Below, piece by piece: positions 60,614 to 64,000 of a stretch of 64,000 nucleotides of DNA. The notes beneath the pieces are model-generated. The model searched no databases. It was given only the letters and a program-made list of their open reading frames with translations, and was not told the origin of the DNA. The DNA comes from Chinchilla lanigera (Eukaryota; Chordata; Mammalia; Rodentia; Chinchillidae): NCBI RefSeq assembly GCF_000276665.1, contig NW_004955418.1:5476280-5540279 (forward strand), in the 5' to 3' direction. Positions within the stretch are counted from its first letter, which is position 1. Each line of letters begins with the position of its first letter. A program made the translations under genes and the position numbers.

Positions 60614-61010
60614 TTTCATGTTGTTATAACAAACTACCTGAGACTAAGTCCTTTATAAAGAATAGCGATTGTTATCTCAAAGTTTTGGAGGCCCAAAGTC
60701 CAAAATTGGGTAGCCTATCTGTTCAGTCCTTTGGCTGCATTACAACATGGCAGAAAAATGAAAAGAGAACCAGCCAAGTGTTGGGGGGCAATCCCACTTC
60801 ACAACCACTCATTCTTGCCAGAACTAATCAGGGCTCCTCAGGAACTACAGTAAATCTCTGTAGAAGGTGGCAGCCCCAGTGACCCACCTCTTAAAGGTCC
60901 CTGCTCTTAAAGATTTTATCACTTCTCAGTGTAGCCAATGAGGGACCAAACTTTCAGCACATAAAGTCTTGGGGGTGGGGAGACATGTGGTCAAACCATG
61001 TTCAGACTAT
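60614..61010 (-). mobile_element. MLT1-like MaLR LTR inside the old L1
   Basis: gttgttataacaaactacct, gttttggaggcccaaagtcc, gctcttaaagattttatcac, and end gtggtcaaaccatg. This is the antisense order of MLT1 LTRs. The flanking sequence is L1 on both sides. Confidence 0.75.
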
Positions 61011-61081
61011 TGCATGGGATATTTTTCTGTTTATCTGTGTCTTTTTCCATGTCTTTTTCATCAATGTTTTATAGTTGTCAG

Positions 61082-61213
61082 TCTATATATCATAGATTTT
61101 TCATATATCATAGAAAATCATAGATTTTTCATGTATCATAGAATTTCATATATCATAGAAAGTCATAGATTTTTCATATATCATAGAAAAATCTATATAT
61201 CATAGATTTTTCA
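61082..61213. repeat. AT-rich minisatellite within the old L1
   Basis: About seven variants of a 17-20 bp unit, atatatcatagatttttc, in direct array, some truncated. Two halves are inverted (tagatttttc ... gaaaaatcta at 61165-61196), which could form a hairpin. Confidence 0.9.
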
Positions 61214-61604
61214 CTTCCTGGATTAAATTTATTCCTAAGTATTTTTGTAGCTTGTTGTGAGTGAGTCATTTCCTTAATTTCTTTTTCAGATAGTTCATTA
61301 TCACCACATAGAAGAATCTACTGCTTTTGGTAGGTTGATTTGTACTCTGCAGCTTGACTGCATTTGTTTATTCTGGAAGTGTTGTAGCGGAGTCATTAGG
61401 TTTGTCTATATGCAAGATTTTGCTATCTACAAACAGGGACACTTTAACTTCTTCCTTTCCAGGTCAGTCAACTTTTATTTTTCTCTTCTCTAATTGCTAT
61501 GGCTGGGACTTAGAGTACTATGTTGTACAGAAGTGGCAAGTTAGGCATCCTTATGTTATTCATCTTTGAAGAAAATTTCCGCTGTTGAGCATGATCTCTG
61601 CTTC

Positions 61605-62530
61605 TCCTCTAGTACTCCTTTCCCTCTTTTCATTCTTGATGATCCTAGTTTGTTTATGACATATAATATCCACATCCACTGAGATTATTGCATATTCTGG
61701 TTTCTCTTTAAATCCTATGGGGGCAGGGATATAGCTCAGCAGCACAGCACCTGCCTGGCAAGCCCAAGGTCCTGAGTTCAATTACCGGCACCAAAAAAAA
61801 AAAAAAAATCTCTGGTAGTTCTTTACATCTTACAAATCTTTTACCTTATTGAGGTTATTAGGACCTTGTACCTAACAAATCTTCACTCTGCCTATTCCCC
61901 CGCCCTCTTACCCTCTTCTTGGTCCCCTGGATCCTGCCCAAAGGAAGAGACCCTTCCTTTGGTTTGTTCTATCCTTCCTTTTTCTCTTAGTTTGTACTTT
62001 GCCTTACTCAGATGAGAGATACCATATTGTAGTCAAGTTTGTGTGTCTGATTCATTTCTCTCAACTTTGTTTTCCAGCTGCATCTATTTTCCAACAAATG
62101 TCTCAATTTTGTCCTTCATTATAGCTAAGTAGTATTCATTCCATATAGCACATTCTCTTTACCCAACCGTCTGTTGATGGTTATACAGGCTGTTTCCAGG
62201 ATTTTGCTATTCTGAGTTGTGCTGCATAAACATCAGTAGGTATGTAGTGCTATAGTACGATGTCCTAAGCTCTTTGGGGAACATACCTAGAAGCCGGGTC
62301 ATATGGAATTTCTAATTTTAATTCTTTGAGAAAGCTCCATATTGATTTCCATAAATTGCACTGGTTCACATTCCCCCTAACAATGTAGGGGGGTATCTTT
62401 TTTGCCACAGCCTCACCAGCATTTACTATGTTTTGAGTTCTTGTTGATTGCCATATTTTCTGGAGTAAGAGGGAAGCTCAGCATTGTTTTAATTTGCATC
62501 TGTCTAATGGCTTTTTTAATGATAAAAGGA
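61605..62530 (-). mobile_element. Younger L1 3' end inserted in the old L1, antisense
   Basis: The old L1 breaks off in its RT-coding part at about 61600 and resumes at about 62533. The intervening sequence is a different L1 read from its own 3' end: gagataccatattgtagtca, tatagctaagtagtattcat, accgtctgttgatggttata, gaagccgggtcatatggaat. It contains an ID SINE at 61719-61808. Confidence 0.75.
61719..61808 (+). mobile_element. ID SINE inside the younger L1
   Basis: gggggcagggatatagctca, gcacctgcctggcaagccca, aattaccggcacc and an A tail. No clear target duplication found. Confidence 0.85.
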
Positions 62531-63079
62531 TATTAAATTTGGTCAAATGCTCTTCCACATGTGTTACTTTTTCTGAATCACAGATTTTCTTTTAATGTAG
62601 TATATCACATTTATAGATTTGCATATATTGAACTATCCTTTATCCCTGGACTAAATACCACTTGATATCAGTGAATGATCTTTTTAACATGCTGCTGAAT
62701 TTTGTTTGCTAATATTTTGTTGAAGATCTTTGCATCTATGTTTATCAGGGATATTGGCCTATAGTTCTCATTTCTTTTAGTGTTCTTTTCTGGATAGCAC
62801 CCTTGCTGTCAGGGTAATTCTACCCCCTAAAACACTAAGTTTGAAAGTCTTTTTTATTTAACTTTTGGAAAGAAATTACGGGTTAATAGTATTAGTTCTT
62901 AAAATGTTTGGTGGAATTTTAACAGGGAGCCACCAAGTGCTTAGCTTTTTCTTTGATGGAAAAGTTATTATTACTGACTCAATGTCCTTCTCATTGGTCT
63001 ATTCAGATTTTCTATTTATTTATAATTTAGTGTTAGAGGCTTTTATGTGTTTGGAATTTATGCATTTTTTTCTGGGTCA

Positions 63080-63106
63080 TCTAATTAATTAATTAATTAA
63101 TTAATT
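63080..63106. repeat. (TTAA)n microsatellite
   Basis: About six ttaa units directly adjoining a B1 element; probably the expanded tail of that SINE. Confidence 0.9.
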
Positions 63107-63262
63107 ATTATCTTTTGGAGACAAGGTCTAGCTATGTGATTCAGGCTGACTTTGAGTTCACTTTGTAGCCCAGGCTGGCCTCAAACTCGCAATGATCTTT
63201 CTGCCTCAGCCTCCTGAGTGCTGGGATTACAGGTGTGCACCACCACGCCTGGCTTTCGCCCA
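63107..63262 (-). mobile_element. B1-type SINE, antisense, inside the old L1
   Basis: tttggagacaaggtctagct, tagcccaggctggcctcaaa, gctgggattacaggtgtgca and ccaccacgcctggct. L1 sequence continues on both sides. Confidence 0.9.
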
Positions 63263-64000
63263 ATTATTATATATCATTGTTCAATGTCTTATGATCCTTT
63301 TTGTCTGTCTTGTTAGCTGTCATAACTGTCTTATTTCTGATCTTATTTGAATCTTTTCCTTTTTCCTAGAATAAGTGAAAATTCAATTTTGTTTATCCTT
63401 TAAACACTTATTTTAAACTCTTGGTTGTATGGGTTTTTCCTATTGTGTCTCAGGTGTCTGTTTTATTTATTTTATTCTGCTCTGATTTTTATTATTTCAT
63501 TTTTTCTACTAACTTTGGACTTATTTGTTCTTCTAGTTCCCTGAGATACAACAAGGTCTGTTTAAGTTCCTTTTTCTTGTGTGATATGTGTTTATTGTTG
63601 GAAATGCCTCTCTTACAAATGCTTTTGTTCTTTCTATAAGTTTTATGATGCTGTATTTCCATTATATTTGTCTCCAGGTATTTTTTAAATTTCCTTTCCA
63701 ATTTCTCCAGTGTTCAGGAGCATTTCATTTCCATGCATCTATGGCTTTTCCAAAACTCCTCCTACTATGGATTTCCAGTTTTACACCATTGTGGTAGAAA
63801 AGAGACTTGACATGATTTCATTCTACTTAAAAATTGCAAAGACTTGTTTTGTGGCCTAATACATGATCTACCCTGGAAAATACTTCATGTGCACTTGAAA
63901 AGAATGTTTCCTGTGGCTGGTGCATGGAATGTTCTGTAGGTCTGATGGGTACTTTTGGTCTAACGTGGAGTTTAACTCTAATTTTCTGTCTCTCTATCTA

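Larger units (their letters stand above)
58430..64000 (-). mobile_element. Long ancient L1, antisense, interrupted by later insertions
   Basis: Collinear with antisense L1 from the 3'UTR to well inside ORF2. Landmarks are catccatgttgttatac-like (59039), cttggctattgtgaataatg (59350), ccatactaacaggtgtgaga (59591), ttttcccagcatcatttatt (60225), atgccagtatcatgctactt (60360), acaaacagggacactttaac (61430), ttgcatatattgaactatcc (62620), tcagggatattggcctatag (62747) and tggaatgttctgtaggtctg (63925). Later insertions lie at 58713-58958, 59080-59302, 59735-59852, 60614-61010, 61605-62530 and 63080-63262. The 5' end lies past the window. Frames are broken throughout. Confidence 0.88.

Noticed and set aside
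61082..61213. Regularly spaced repeats resembling a CRISPR array
   Set aside because: The units abut without unique spacers and lie in an L1 in a mammalian genome; it is a minisatellite.

Overview
This is a mammalian nuclear genome window. It has GT-AG introns, poly(A) signals, and dense SINE, LINE and LTR fossils. Tailed ID SINEs (tRNA-derived), B1 (7SL-type) SINEs and a composite B1+ID element point to a rodent. The ID sequence variant and the B1-dID composite fit a non-murid rodent of the squirrel or beaver/kangaroo-rat type. A castorimorph is my best guess, not proven.

The only host gene I recognise is the 3' end of PJA2 (Praja-2, a RING-H2 E3 ubiquitin ligase) on the + strand. Four coding exons (2689-2800, 11572-11686, 12119-12240, 14488-14613) encode the last ~157 residues, including the complete RING-H2 finger. 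They are followed by a ~2.5-kb 3'UTR ending near a poly(A) signal at 17082. The 5' part of the gene lies before base 1. From ~17.1 kb to the end I find no host gene. In other mammals this side of PJA2 is the intergenic stretch facing FER, but no FER exon was recognised here.

The rest is a layered repeat landscape: young ID copies with perfect target duplications; B1 copies, some tandem or fused to ID; MIR remnants; old L1 3' ends; ERVL/MLT2-like and MaLR/MLT1-like LTRs; a MER2-type Tigger remnant (20047-20433); and a 142-bp TA-flanked palindromic mariner-like MITE (38467-38608).

The least expected object is at ~55.45-58.1 kb on the minus strand. It is a decayed but nearly full-length piggyBac-type transposase whose order of motifs, three candidate catalytic Asp positions and C-terminal Cys-rich finger can still be read across frameshifts. 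It is split by a B1, which is itself split by a ~620-bp insert, and a possible 90-bp intron lies near its 5' end. From ~58.4 kb to the window end one ancient antisense L1 is broken by at least seven later insertions, giving a readable relative chronology. No CRISPR, bacterial or viral operon-like system is present.
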